Program-made: the position numbers and the translations under genes
Notes under the pieces: generated by a model
The model's input: the letters and a program-made list of their open reading frames with translations, nothing else
The model's database searches: none
Told to the model about the DNA's origin: nothing
Source of the DNA: Leptolyngbya sp. PCC 7375
Lineage (GTDB): Bacteria > Cyanobacteriota > Cyanobacteriia > Phormidesmidales > Phormidesmidaceae
Length of the DNA: 64,000 nucleotides
Reading direction: 5' to 3'
NCBI RefSeq assembly: GCF_000316115.1
Contig: NZ_JH993797.1
Coordinates: 8,091,213-8,155,212, forward strand
Shown here: piece after piece, positions 46,545 through 56,087 of the stretch
How positions within the stretch are numbered: the first letter of the stretch is position 1
Layout: every line of letters begins with the position of its first letter

Positions 46545-47112
46545 AATTAACTTTTTCGACCGATTTGTATTGATGGGGGCATTATGGCTAGTAGATGTCG
46601 GTGCCCTACTGGTATGTCGGACGCCAAGTGATGGTCAAAACCAGTGAGCAGCTGGTGGAGGTGTTCTATGAAAATAAGCGAATTTCAGCCCACCCTCGTT
46701 CAACCTTAGCCCATCGCCATAGCACCTTGGATCATCACATGCCGCCAGAGCATTGGGCCTACAAGCGTCAGTCACGGGAGTCTTTTTGGCGTGGGCACAC
46801 CAGATCGGCCCCCAAACTCGCACCCAGGTAGAGACGATTTTTGAGAGCAAATCCCATGACGAGCAGGCCTTTCGTTCCCTCAAAGGACTCCAGAGTTTAG
46901 CCACCCGCTATGGAGCTGACCGATTAGAAGATGCGTGCAAACGCGCCAACATCTTCGCCATGTCAGGCTATCAGCGACTCAAGCATATTCTCCAACATCA
47001 TCTTGATAAAACCCCTGTCCTAATTGACGTGCCTGCGCCCCCGAGTATTGACCACGACAATGTTCGGGGCAGTGCCTACTACAACTAATACAACTCGATA
47101 GTGACCCCCATC

Positions 47113-47868
47113 ATGCAACAAACCATTGAACAACTCAAAGACCTCAAACTCCATGGCCTACTCGACGCCTGGTGTGAACAACACGAACAGCCCACCTATC
47201 ATGACCTGAGCTTTGATGAACGATTTGCCTTACTGGTCGAGCGTGAGCATATCAGACGGCAAAACCAACGCCTCAAGCGCCGACTCAAGCAAGCCCAACT
47301 CTTTATGGGAGCCACCCTGAGTGAGGTGGATTTTCAAGTGGCACGGGGCTTGAAAAAAGCTCAATTCTTGGACTGGGCTCAGGGGCAATGGCTCACTCAG
47401 CATCTCAACCTCATCATGGTGGGGCCGACCGGGGTGGGCAAGACCTTTCTCGCCTGTACCCTAGCAGATCATCTGTGTAAGCATGGCCAGTCGGTTCGCT
47501 ATTTCAAAACCGCTAATCTCATTGCTGAGTTGAAATTTGCAAAGGCCGATGGCTCTTTCCCTAAATTCCGTAAACACTTGGCTGCCTTTGATTTACTCAT
47601 CTTTGATGAATGGCTCAGAGACCCGTTGACACCCAATGATGCTCGTGAAATTCTCGACCTCCTTGATGACCGCTTTCGGCAGGCCTCGTGTCTCTTTGCC
47701 TCTCAGTTTCCTATCAAGGATTGGCATCAGAAGATTCAAGACTCCACCCTCGCCGATGCCATTCTTGACCGCATTGTCCATGATTCCTTGAAACTCACTC
47801 TCAAGGGCGAATCCATGCGTAAACTCACCAGTCAACTTAACGCTCAAGGCAAGGAGGAACCCTCATAA
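47113..47868 (+). CDS. istB: IstB helper ATPase
   Basis: Intact AAA+ ATPase of about 251 residues from the ATG at 47113 (a GTG at 47101 is also open). Walker A GPTGVGKT, Walker B LLIFDEW, and the family's N-terminal HGLLDAWCEQ region. It activates IstA for IS21 transposition. Its partner istA is broken, so it can act only in trans. Confidence 0.92.
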   Translation: MQQTIEQLKDLKLHGLLDAWCEQHEQPTYHDLSFDERFALLVEREHIRRQNQRLKRRLKQAQLFMGATLSEVDFQVARGLKKAQFLDWAQGQWLTQHLNLIMVGPTGVGKTFLACTLADHLCKHGQSVRYFKTANLIAELKFAKADGSFPKFRKHLAAFDLLIFDEWLRDPLTPNDAREILDLLDDRFRQASCLFASQFPIKDWHQKIQDSTLADAILDRIVHDSLKLTLKGESMRKLTSQLNAQGKEEPS

Positions 47869-48040
47869 TCTGATGCCAACCCATGACCAGATTTAACCCT
47901 TTGAGATCTGGTCATCACTCAGTCATTTCTTCAATGCTAGATTATGATTTTATTACCTGTCTCGGTGGACCCTGATCTCACGCCTTAAAGTGGGGGGGGC
48001 CGAAGTGGACATCATTCTGCCGAAGTCATGCAAATATGCA

Positions 48041-48644
48041 GTGTGATGTTCATCTCCACGGCCCATGCCGTCATCCCATTGAAGTACAAGCGCTGTGGCC
48101 TCCCAAAGGAGAAGCCACTCTCTATGAGAACGTGGGGCTCTGGCAAGATGGTGAGCATCGATGTAATTTAGTCTTGGCAACCGTGCGAGGGACGAAGGAA
48201 TCCTGGGCGGTGATTACGGATGAATCACCGAGTCTACAAACGTTGTGGCAATATGCCTTGCGGTTTCGGGTTGAGGAGTTGTTTTTAGATAGCAAATCAG
48301 GAGCCTTTGAACTCGAAGACTCTCGCATTCGATCCGCTCAAGCTCTAGAGCGTCTCTATTTGGTGGCCGCCATTGCCTTGTTATACGGCACCACTCAAGG
48401 CATGGCGGTGCAGTGTGAAGACTTACGTCAACAGGTGGATACCCATTGGAGACGAGGGCTCAGCTATCTCAAAATTGGCTTACGGTGGCTCAAGGGAGTC
48501 GTTCACAAAGGTCGGACTCTTCTGAAACCAGTCCCCTTATTGCCCAAAGACCCAGACCCTTGTTTTGCGTCCAACAAGGCTGAGCAACGTTACTATGACC
48601 TGATTTGGTTTTCCCGTATTCGGTCAATACGATGTCGGACTTGA
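48041..48644 (+). pseudogene. C-terminal fragment of IS4-family transposase (copy B)
   Basis: About 200 codons equal to the end of the copy A transposase with only a few changes (e.g. AITDESPS becomes VITDESPS). It includes the YREK-like FRVEELFLDSKSGAFELED region with the last catalytic Glu, but the two Asp motifs are deleted. Confidence 0.85.
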
Positions 48645-48939
48645 GATATTAATGGGGGCATCTGAGATGTGTCAGTCAGTCAGGTGCAAAGACTCTATCC
48701 AATACTGATCACAACCGAAACGATACTTACATTCAGCCTGCTCTGTTTAATCGTCCTCCCCGTCGTCCTCCCACAGCTCCTCCTCCACGTAGACCACCAG
48801 GTCGTCCTCCGAGAAGATAGTTTTGTATCGATCTGCTGGAATTAGCTTGCTCATGCCTCTGTTCTTGTAAAGTAAAATGCTCTGGAAGGGTTTGAAAGTT
48901 CCAACTGCCTGAGTATGTATAGTGGGCTAGGTTTTACGA

Positions 48940-48972
48940 GGACAATGAACGAACCATATCAGACATCTGACG
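48940..48972 (+). promoter_or_regulatory. Operator-like direct repeat over the start of AraC paralogue 4
   Basis: GGACAATGAACG (48940) and AGACATCTGACG (48961) are 21 bp apart. The ATG at 48945 lies in the first, in the same register as at 36805. Confidence 0.5.
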
Positions 48973-49748
48973 ACAGCTCGCGTAGCCACCAGATGCTCAC
49001 GAGCATTGTAGCCAATATATTTAACTACGCAGTCAGTCGTGGTTTAGACATGGAGCAAATCAACGCGGCTACCGGACTAGCGCGAACTGATTTGATTAAT
49101 CCCGAGACTCGCCTGCCAGAAGTACTCGCCCCTACAATCTGGAAGCTATTGAGTGAGGCCTATCCCGGACAATCCCTAGCACTCCATGCGGCAAGTGCAG
49201 CTCCCCTAACCTCGATGGGGCAACTGGCTCAAGCTGTTCAATACGCTGAGGATTTACGTTCGGCTTTACAGGAATTGGTGAAATATTGCTCTGTGCTGTC
49301 AGACCAGCTCAATGTTGAGCTGATTGAATCAGACTCTGAGGCGATTTTGCAAATATCCCATCCTATCGACCAGATTGATGGCGGCTACGGCGCTGAAGCC
49401 GGACTAGGCCTCATGACCCGCTTGGTGAGAGAGACCCTTGTTGCAGAAGATCCCTTCGTGAGGGTGGAGTTTGGACATCAACCCTTTGGCTCACTGCAAG
49501 CGTACGCAGACTTTTTTAAGGTGCCAATCTGGTTTCAACAAAGTCTCAACAGGCTTGTCTTTCGCCGCGATGCTTTGGATTTACCGACTCAAAAGCGCGA
49601 TACCTACTTACTTGAGTACATTCAGAGAAACCTGGATCTCTTGCAAGATCATTGGCGATTGCACGATAACCTGAAGTGAACCCCTGAATTTGGACAGTAA
49701 AATCAGACAATAGCAAGTCTAGACTAACATGTATCAACCTGAGACATT

Positions 49749-50604
49749 CTACAATTCCTTCCTCCACTTTTCCTCAAATTCGCTGGGTGTCAAATAGCCC
49801 AAAGAAGAGTGAATTCTTTTCTTCATATACACCTCGTCTAAAAACTACTTCTATTCTCTCATACACTTCATTAAAATTGCGATAGTCCGACAAATCAACC
49901 TCCTCTTCTTTTATTGTTCTCATGAGCCGTTCAGCATAACCATTCTCATAGGCCTTACCCACGCCTGCCATACTAATCGCTATCTCATTCTCCTCCAATA
50001 TCTGAACATACGCATTGGCCGCATATTGCACCCCTTGGTCTGAATGGTGAATCTCTGGAATATACTGGTTCAGTCCTTTCTCCAACGCTGTTATCGTTAA
50101 CTGTTTCTCCATCGTTCTATCCAAGTGCCAGCCTCGAATACTGCGGGTGAACACATCCATTAATACCGCTAAATAAACAAATTCGTCCTTCAATCGGATA
50201 TAGGTGATGTCGCCGACCCATACCTGCTCTGGATACTCTACTACCAACCCTTTGACCAGATTAGGATACCGCTTATATCCATGGACACTATTGGTTGTTC
50301 GTTTCCGTCGTATTCGTCGCTTTTCCAGTAGTCCCAATTCTCTCATTAATCGGCTGATACGTTTGTGATTAACACGCCATCCCTCTCGCTGTAATTGTTT
50401 AGTAATCCGTCGATACCCATAGGTGGGATACCGTCCCGCCACATCAATGATCGCTTTTTTTAGTTCCTCTTCTTGCGTTTGTTTGTCTGATGTTGACCGA
50501 TAGTAATAACGACTCCGACTGTAGCCAATGACATCACAGATGACCTGGATTGGATACTCGCCTTTCAACTGCTCTATCATGGTTCGTTTCCGCTCAGATT
50601 CCAC
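49749..50604 (-). pseudogene. IS3 orfB transposase with a late frameshift
   Basis: DDE transposase of the IS150 type: VWVGDITYIRLKDEFVYLAV, HHSDQGVQYAANAY and the final Glu in GKAYENGYAERLMRTIKEEE. Near 49846 an extra base changes the frame: the current end reads EVVFRRGVYEEK, while the next frame gives FLDEVYMKKRIHSSLGYLTP and ends at 49749, as normal. The start overlaps orfA by 28 bases, the usual -1 frameshifting arrangement. Confidence 0.82.
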
Positions 50605-50879
50605 AAGTCTGAAGCTTTTTTTGCCACCGCTAACTCCATCGTTAACCGACCCACCATTCGTTCCAATTCGGCTATTCGTTCGGCTGATTCATTTCCTCCT
50701 CCTTTGCCTCCAAACGCTAAATGCGCTTGTTTAAGAAATTCATTACGCCAACGATTGATCACTGACGTATGGACTTTATGGGCTCGACTGGCTGCGCTCA
50801 CACTCCGTTGGCCGCTGACGATCTCCAGCACCACTTTTGCCTTAAATTCGCTACTGTAGTTTCTTGGCTTGCTGGCCAT
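50577..50879 (-). CDS. IS3 orfA (helix-turn-helix protein)
   Basis: 100 residues. NYSSEFKAKVVLEIVSGQRS and an AASRAHKVHTSVINRWRNEF helix-turn-helix, followed by a leucine-rich coiled coil (RIAELERMVGRLTMELAVAK). It supplies end-binding in the OrfAB fusion transposase. Confidence 0.88.
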   Translation of the reverse strand: MASKPRNYSSEFKAKVVLEIVSGQRSVSAASRAHKVHTSVINRWRNEFLKQAHLAFGGKGGGNESAERIAELERMVGRLTMELAVAKKASDLWNLSGNEP

Positions 50880-51457
50880 ATTCCTTCCCCCGATTGGACT
50901 CTAGCTTACGCTCTCTCAGTCCTGTCCTAATTTTGGGGGTCACTACAACCCTTCCCAGATATCGCAGCTCTACGATGCCATTGCGCGCAATGCCGAGATT
51001 TCCGAGTACAGCACCGAGGCGTTAGCACAACAGCTAAACATGAGCCTGCGGGCATTACAGCGCCAGGCCCGCGATCGCGGTTTCACGATTGGTCAACTGT
51101 TGGAGAACGCTCGTGAAGCAAAGGCACGAGAGCTACTTACTGACCCTAAGCTAACAATCGAAGCAATATCTACTCAGCTGGGTTACTCCGATGACAGATC
51201 CTTTCGTAGAGCCTTTAAGCGCTGGACTGGACATACCCCTGCTGAGTTTCGACAGAGAGTCATTTAACTTGAGGTCAACCTTTGAACGATGGTATCCAGG
51301 GCTGGAGACTCAAGCAGCTTAAAAGGGCGACGGTAGGCAAATAACAAGTTTTCAAGCTTTCCCACACTTTTTGGTAGGCTCCATCGCAACTCATAGAAGC
51401 AGACAATATGCTGGCTTAGTGGAAATCTGGCCGCACAAAGAAGCACAGAATTGAGCA

Positions 51458-52444
51458 CTAGAGCCCGGCTAAAATCTCCCGAGCATGAGGTTCCATAAAG
51501 TCAACTTCTGGCCCTACAGGCACAATACCTGTAGGATTAACCGTCGTGTGACTTTGGTAATAATGATTTTTGATGTGTTTGAAATCAACGGTTTCAGCTA
51601 CACCTGGAGTTTGATATAAGTCTCTTGCATAGGCCCACAGATTGGGATAGTCCACAAGGCGTCGAATATTGCATTTGAAGTGGCCAACATACACCGGGTC
51701 AAATCTCACCAGTGTTGTAAATAACCGCCAGTCGGCCTCTGTGAGCTGATTGCCCATCAGATAACGCCGACTTGAAAGCCGCTCTTCTAAAAAATCAAGT
51801 GTTTCAAACAGAGGGGTAACCGCTTCTTCATAGGCTGCTTGGGTAGTAGCGAAACCACTTTTATAAACGCCATTGTTAACTGTGTTGTAAATACGCTCGT
51901 TCAAAGCATCAATTTCTGTTCTTAAAGATTTAGGATAATAGTCTCCTGGATTAGCTCCCATGCCATCAAAGGCACTATTGAACATCCGAATGATTTCTGA
52001 GGATTCATTGTTGACGATAGTTTGGGTTTGCTTATCCCACAGAATTGGCACTGTCACCCGCCCAGTGTAGTGGGTCGCGGCACGGGTATAAATCTTGTGT
52101 AAGTATTGGGCGTTAACGATGGGATCGGCAATCACCCCGTCCCCAGGCTCAAAGGTCCAACCCTGTGCCCCCATATACCAGTGAACCACAGACACTGAGA
52201 TCATCTTCTCCAATCCTTTGAGGGCTCGAAAAATAAGTGTGCGGTGTGCCCAGGGACACGCGTAGGACACATAGAGATGATAGCGGTCAGATTCAGCTAT
52301 AAAGCCTTGTGTTCCCGTTGGGCCTGGGCTACCGTCAGGGGTGATCCAGTTACGAAATTGTGAGGTTTTGCGAACAAAACGTCCTCCTGTACTGGCAGTG
52401 TCATACTGTTTGTCTTGCCAAACCCCATCCACTAAAAGTCCCAT
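51458..52444 (-). CDS. Glutathionyl-hydroquinone reductase (Xi-class GST)
   Basis: 328 residues. The active-site motif YVSYACPWAHRTLI has the catalytic Cys of Xi-class enzymes, which reduce glutathionyl-hydroquinones with GSH. RFVRKTSQFRNWI at the N-terminus and LTEADWRLFTTLVRFDPVYV in the C-terminal helical domain are typical. Cytoplasmic; role in quinone detoxification. It is downstream and opposite to the AraC pieces. No operon partners are evident; an ORF of 64 residues beyond its stop has no recognised features. Confidence 0.93.
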   Translation of the reverse strand: MGLLVDGVWQDKQYDTASTGGRFVRKTSQFRNWITPDGSPGPTGTQGFIAESDRYHLYVSYACPWAHRTLIFRALKGLEKMISVSVVHWYMGAQGWTFEPGDGVIADPIVNAQYLHKIYTRAATHYTGRVTVPILWDKQTQTIVNNESSEIIRMFNSAFDGMGANPGDYYPKSLRTEIDALNERIYNTVNNGVYKSGFATTQAAYEEAVTPLFETLDFLEERLSSRRYLMGNQLTEADWRLFTTLVRFDPVYVGHFKCNIRRLVDYPNLWAYARDLYQTPGVAETVDFKHIKNHYYQSHTTVNPTGIVPVGPEVDFMEPHAREILAGL

Positions 52445-52748
52445 GGTGAATCTCCTAACAGTCAGTCTATATTTCTAGATTAGGGGATCTTCTTTTACTA
52501 CTTTTGATCAGCCCTTATAAATATATAGGGTTGAGTCAATATACTGATTCCGTATGTATGTTAGTTGACTCAACTAAGCGACTCAATTTTTGCTAAATCA
52601 CTCTATTTGATCATGTTTTGCTGTTCACAAAATAAGCATAAAAACTAAATGTAATTGCCAAGGCTGAGATGATTGTCATCACAGTTCCAGGCACAAACTT
52701 GTTGTAACCACCAAGGTCAATGAATATGAAATATCCGACATCGAGCAG

Positions 52749-52919
52749 GGGTATGACCTCAATTAGATGTCTATTAAAAAGTCAGAAATTCTAAGCCCTA
52801 CAAGAAGCTTACAATCTCCATCACGCTGAAACTGAGAAAATTTATTCTTCGCTCAAATCTTCCTGAAACCCTTGCTGGATAAGCATTATAGCACTCTACA
52901 TCGTGCCGAGGTCATACCC
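52749..52919 (-). mobile_element. 171-bp MITE, copy 1
   Basis: Terminal inverted repeats GGGTATGACCTC and its complement, flanked by an 8-base duplication TCGAGCAG (52741-52748 and 52920-52927). No coding capacity. About 169 of 171 bases identical to copy 2 in inverse orientation. Confidence 0.88.
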
Positions 52920-53208
52920 TCGAGCAGGCCACCAACCAGGGCCGAGATAAATATAGCGGCAACATTGTTGCGCCATATAAATATGCCGCCAATGATTGTA
53001 ACGACGCCACCCCAAAGCAGATTAAAGCCGTGCTGATTGATGATGCCACCGACTGCATCAGGATGTTAGATGTCAAGGGGGGTAGACGTGACGCGACAGT
53101 CGGGTTGGCGAGCTGACTGACACTTAATAGAGACTAACTGGTCTCATGCTGAGACTATCAAAGCAAACGACGGGTATCAATTTAAGCCGGGAAATCTTGG
53201 CTAGGACT

Positions 53209-53280
53209 GAAGTCGGAAGTCGGAAGTCGGAAGTCGGAAAGGGAGGGCATTCCGAACTCCGACTTCCGACTTCCGAACTC
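53209..53280. repeat. Heptamer repeats forming a hairpin (STRR-like)
   Basis: Four exact tandem GAAGTCG units (53209-53236) face about three inverted CGACTTC-type units (53256-53280). Heptameric short tandem repeats are known in cyanobacteria. They lie between the IS end and istB. Confidence 0.75.
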
Positions 53281-53418
53281 TAGATTCCTGAGGAAATCGT
53301 CCCGCTTTATGTTGGTACCTCAAACGACAGCTAGCGATCTAAATGACCAGGCGCGATCTAAATGACAGCGCCTGGTCACTGTCAAGCAATTAAAATCTCC
53401 AAGTATTTTGTGCGTCAA

Positions 53419-54154
53419 TTATCCCTGATTGCGAGCCGCCGCCTGCTGCTGCCGATAGCTGTCAGCCTTAATCTCAAAGATGACGGCATGATGCACCAGT
53501 CGGTCAACGGCAGCCACGGTCATCATCGAATCGGGAAAGATGCTGTCCCACTTGCTGAATGGCTGATTAGCGGTGATCAGCAAACTCTTGCGTTCATAGC
53601 GGTGGGCAATGAGTTCGAAGAGTACGGAGGTTTCGGCTTCAGACTTTTGCACGTAGCCCAAGTCGTCGAGGATGAGCAGGTCAAAACGGTCGAGCTTCTT
53701 TAGTCTAGACTGTAGCAACAGTTGTTGTTTATCCTGCTGAAGCTGTTGAACTAAGGCAAGTGCGCTGAAGAACTTGATGCGCCGACCCGCTTCTAGCATG
53801 GCTTGCGACAACCCAAGAGCCAAATGAGTTTTCCCAACTCCGGACGCGCCGAAAAACAGGCAGTTGGTGGCGTTATCGAGCCAGGTATCGTCATCGGCCA
53901 ATTGCATCAGAGGGGCCGGATTGAGGTTTGGGCAATGGTCAAACTCAAAGTTGGTCAAACTTTTTACGGCGGGCAGCTGAGCTTCCTTTTTTGTCGCGCT
54001 CTAGCCGCATTTGTGCTCGTCTGTCGGCCTCTTGTTGACATAAGCTGAGTAAAAACTGTGCATAAGACCATTGTTGCTGCAAAGCGCGGCTCTCTGTAGC
54101 TTCCCAGTGGGTAAGCATGTTGGTGAGCTTGAGCTGTTTGAGCAGACGGCTCAA
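53419..54154 (-). pseudogene. istB-like ATPase, frameshifted
   Basis: N-terminus from 54154 (MSRLLKQLKLTNMLTHWEAT), then a one-base insertion in the T run 53987-53992 shifts the frame. The second frame holds Walker A FGASGVGKTH and Walker B LLILDDLGYV and ends at 53419. The repaired protein would be about 245 residues. Confidence 0.83.
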
Positions 54155-54236
54155 CTGTTGGTACGGGCTGGTTGTTTGTGGTGTTGTGATGAGGTTGGCG
54201 TCCGTGTCGTTTGAGCCACTGAGGAGTTGGTCATAG

Positions 54237-55712
54237 CTATCGAGAGCGTGTTGTTGGGTTGACGATTGGCGGCAAGGTGGCTACCGCATCGGGCATAAAC
54301 TGTTGCTGTAGATGCCTCAACGTCAGCTGGTTCTTGGATAGGGCTTCGGCAAGATAGCTGGCGACGGTTTGTTCTTTGTCATAGGTGGCGGCAATGTAGA
54401 GCGCTTCGACCATGAGTACAGCGGCTTGGTCGCGCTCAAACTGAGCTTTCATCTGCGCCCAAAGCTGGCGAAACTCAGCAGTCGGTAACAAATCTGACTG
54501 CCACTGACAGAAGAGGAAGGCTCTGGGCTTTTTCCTGAGTCCACCTATCACATGGCGATAGTCGATGCAGCGCCCCCGCCGTCGTCCTTTGCCAGCCACA
54601 CGCATGCGGGACAGCTCAAACACCTGCTGCCGCGCAAAGTAGCCGACTAAACGGTCATGATAGAGATGAATTTCTATCTGTTGACCTATCAGTCGTGATG
54701 GCACGCTGTAGAGAATGCAGCGCACCTCTATCGTGCTGTGACAGCTGACTTTGGCACTGAGAATCTCGTAGTCGGCCACCCGGCGTTTCGGCAGCGGTTG
54801 TAGGACGGCTTTTTCTGCTTCATACTTGGCCTCGCACTGCCGATTGAGACCAGCAGCGGCGTTGTCTATCACCGCCTGGTACTCGGCAATACTGGCAAAG
54901 TCGCTGCTGCCGCGCAGGTAGATAGCCTGTTTGATACGGTTCTTCAGGTGGCCGTGCGGACTTTCTACAGATCCGTTCTCGTTTGCTTTGCCTTTGTTGT
55001 TTCTCGTTGGCACCATCCGGTAGTGCTCACACAGGTCATCGTAGAACCGCGTCAGCTCCTGGATACGATGCCCCCCTGAATTACGGTAGGCCGCGCTCAG
55101 GCTGTCCGTGCGATGTTCTTGTGGGGCACCGCCAGCCGCAGCCTAGGGCGTTCTGCAACCCTTCGGATAGGGCAATGAAGCTTTCGCCCCCCTCGAATAA
55201 TCTGCGCGTACTGCCAACCGCTGTAGGCGAGCCGGTAATGATAAATCAAGTGCTCAAATGGCTTGCCGTTGAGGGTGATTTCCATCCCTTTCAGTTTGGT
55301 GAAGTCTGAGAGTCCCATGACGCCTGGTTCATGGCGCAGTACGAACATGACCTCCGGCGCCGGCCCGTGCAGCGCTTTCCACTGCTGCACTCTTCTCTGT
55401 AAGGTGCGTAGCACCTGTGGGTACTTGCCTGGATACTGCTCTTGCAGGTATTCAAACAGCGTCATTGGTTTCAGTCTCGGTTCCTGGCGTAGCATCGGTT
55501 CTAGCTCGCTGGCCCAGACGCCAGCTAAGGGATCTTGGCTCCGGGATGGATGCAACGACAGCTCCTCGGTTAGCGCGGCGATGGCCTGCATCAATCCGTT
55601 GCCCTGTCCGCTCTGATATCTCGGCTATCGTCGACGATGCCGTCTGGGTCAACCCCAGCTTTCTCGCGTTCATATAGGCTCTCTTTTGGTATAAGTGAAT
55701 GGCTTTCGGCAC
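54237..55712 (-). pseudogene. istA-like transposase with several frameshifts
   Basis: Reading frames from 55712, 55594 and 55016 join only through frameshifts. N-terminal helix-turn-helix region (NARKLGLTQTASSTIAEISE), the first Asp in GLSDFTKLKGMEI, then a last part NENGSVESPHGHLKNRIKQA with the final Glu. At least two breaks lie between 55016 and 55594. Inactive. Confidence 0.8.
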
Positions 55713-55916
55713 AGGTCATCGCTCTCTTTCGCAGGAGATCTACCTGTGCCTTTTTCTTCGACTGGTGACAACCCAGCTAAGCTAACGCTTGCGCCGATAA
55801 CCTTGTCTCACGCTCTTTGGGCGAAACCCGACAACCGCCTTGGCGTCACCTGCCTACCTTCACTGTCGCGCAACAATCAGGATAATCCATCGCTAACAGA
55901 GTAGGGTCCACGCCAT

Positions 55917-56087
55917 GGGTATGACCTCGACACGATGTAGAGTGCTATAATGCTTATCCAGCAAGGGTTTCAGGAAGATTTGAGCGAAGAATAAATTTTC
56001 TCAGTTTCAGCGTGATGGAGATTGTAAGCTTCTTGTAGGGCTTAGGATTTCTGACTTTTTAATAGACATCTAATTGAGGTCATACCC
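55917..56087 (+). mobile_element. 171-bp MITE, copy 2 (inverse of copy 1)
   Basis: Same element as at 52749 in opposite orientation, flanked by a perfect 8-base duplication CACGCCAT (55909-55916 and 56088-56095). Only two base differences from copy 1 were seen, so both insertions are recent or share a recent source. Confidence 0.88.

Larger units (their letters stand above)
44054..46597 (-). mobile_element. Serine-recombinase element inserted in istA
   Basis: About 2.54 kb with short imperfect inverted ends containing TACTAGCC. TCG flanks both sides (44051-44053 and 46598-46600), a possible target duplication. It encodes a large serine recombinase and a small upstream protein, both frameshifted. 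Confidence 0.65.
42998..47088 (+). pseudogene. istA: istA transposase, split by insertion and frameshifted
   Basis: IS21 transposase. First part 42998-44053: helix-turn-helix (IIRLHELGYNQTEIARSCVV), then rve-type DDE core with LFVDYCGVTVRV and PDNLKSGV. It stops inside the recombinase element. It resumes at 46601 in VPYWYVGRQVMVKTSEQLVE and joins as HYYS-VPYWYV. A one-base deletion in the T run 46783-46787 then shifts the frame: RESF continues as LAWAHQIGPQTRTQVETIFE, ending 47088. Two independent lesions make it inactive. Confidence 0.85.
42788..48040 (+). mobile_element. IS21-type element 1, itself interrupted
   Basis: Begins TGCAAAATGATGTCC and ends in ATATGCA, TG...CA as in IS21. Its interior has istA (split and frameshifted), a serine-recombinase element at 44054-46597, and istB. 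No target duplication is seen because host sequence was deleted at the junction. Confidence 0.75.
42724..48683 (+). mobile_element. IS4-family element copy B, split by nested insertions
   Basis: Left end 42724-42787 and right part 48041-48683 match copy A (61117-62431) almost base for base. Outer ends CTGACTGCCTGACACA and its imperfect complement. A 10-base duplication GTGCAAAGAC flanks it (42714-42723 and 48684-48693), so the insertion was clean. Relative to copy A, 608 bases (equal to 61181-61788) are missing and the IS21-type element sits in their place. Confidence 0.85.
42533..48820 (+). pseudogene. Small secreted protein gene split by an IS4-type element
   Basis: Begins at 42533 with signal peptide ending PAYA/GKKLS; the first 191 bases end at the IS4 left end (42723). 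After the element and one copy of the 10-base duplication it resumes at 48694 and stops at 48820. The rejoined frame gives 105 residues: signal, a Ser/Tyr-rich part and a strongly Pro/Arg-rich tail (RPPRRPPTAPPPRRPPGRPP). No family recognised; the tail suggests interaction with membranes or polyanions. The ORF as it stands ends after KT within the IS. Confidence 0.72.
49677..50942 (-). mobile_element. IS3-family insertion sequence
   Basis: About 1266 bases. Ends TGAACCCCTGAATTTGGACAG type and TGACCCCCAAAATTAGGACAG type (reverse). It carries orfA and orfB in the usual overlapping arrangement. No clear 3-4 base target duplication was seen at AAG/CTA. Confidence 0.8.
48945..51267 (+). pseudogene. 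AraC-family regulator (paralogue 4) split by an IS3-family element
   Basis: Start at 48945 (MNEPYQTSDD), aligned with the paralogue at 36805; the frame continues upstream to 48915 but homology does not. N-terminal domain to 49676, then the IS. The second half resumes at about 50943 with PSQISQLYDAIARNAE and the helix-turn-helix ALAQQLNMSLRALQRQARD, ending at 51267. Rejoined length is about 351, equal to its paralogues. The 3' half may be expressed alone as a small AraC DNA-binding protein from the ATG at 51040. Confidence 0.8.
53064..55875 (-). mobile_element. IS21-type element 2, heavily decayed
   Basis: 2812 bases beginning TGTTAGATGTCA and ending CGCAACA, with flanking ATCAGGA (53057-53063 and 55876-55882). 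Both ends contain GCGACAGT motifs. It holds istA and istB on the minus strand, both frameshifted. Distinct from IS21-type element 1. Confidence 0.82.

Noticed and set aside
51264..51458. 64-codon leftward ORF after the hydroquinone reductase
   Set aside because: No ribosome site or recognised motif; abuts the stop and is probably chance.
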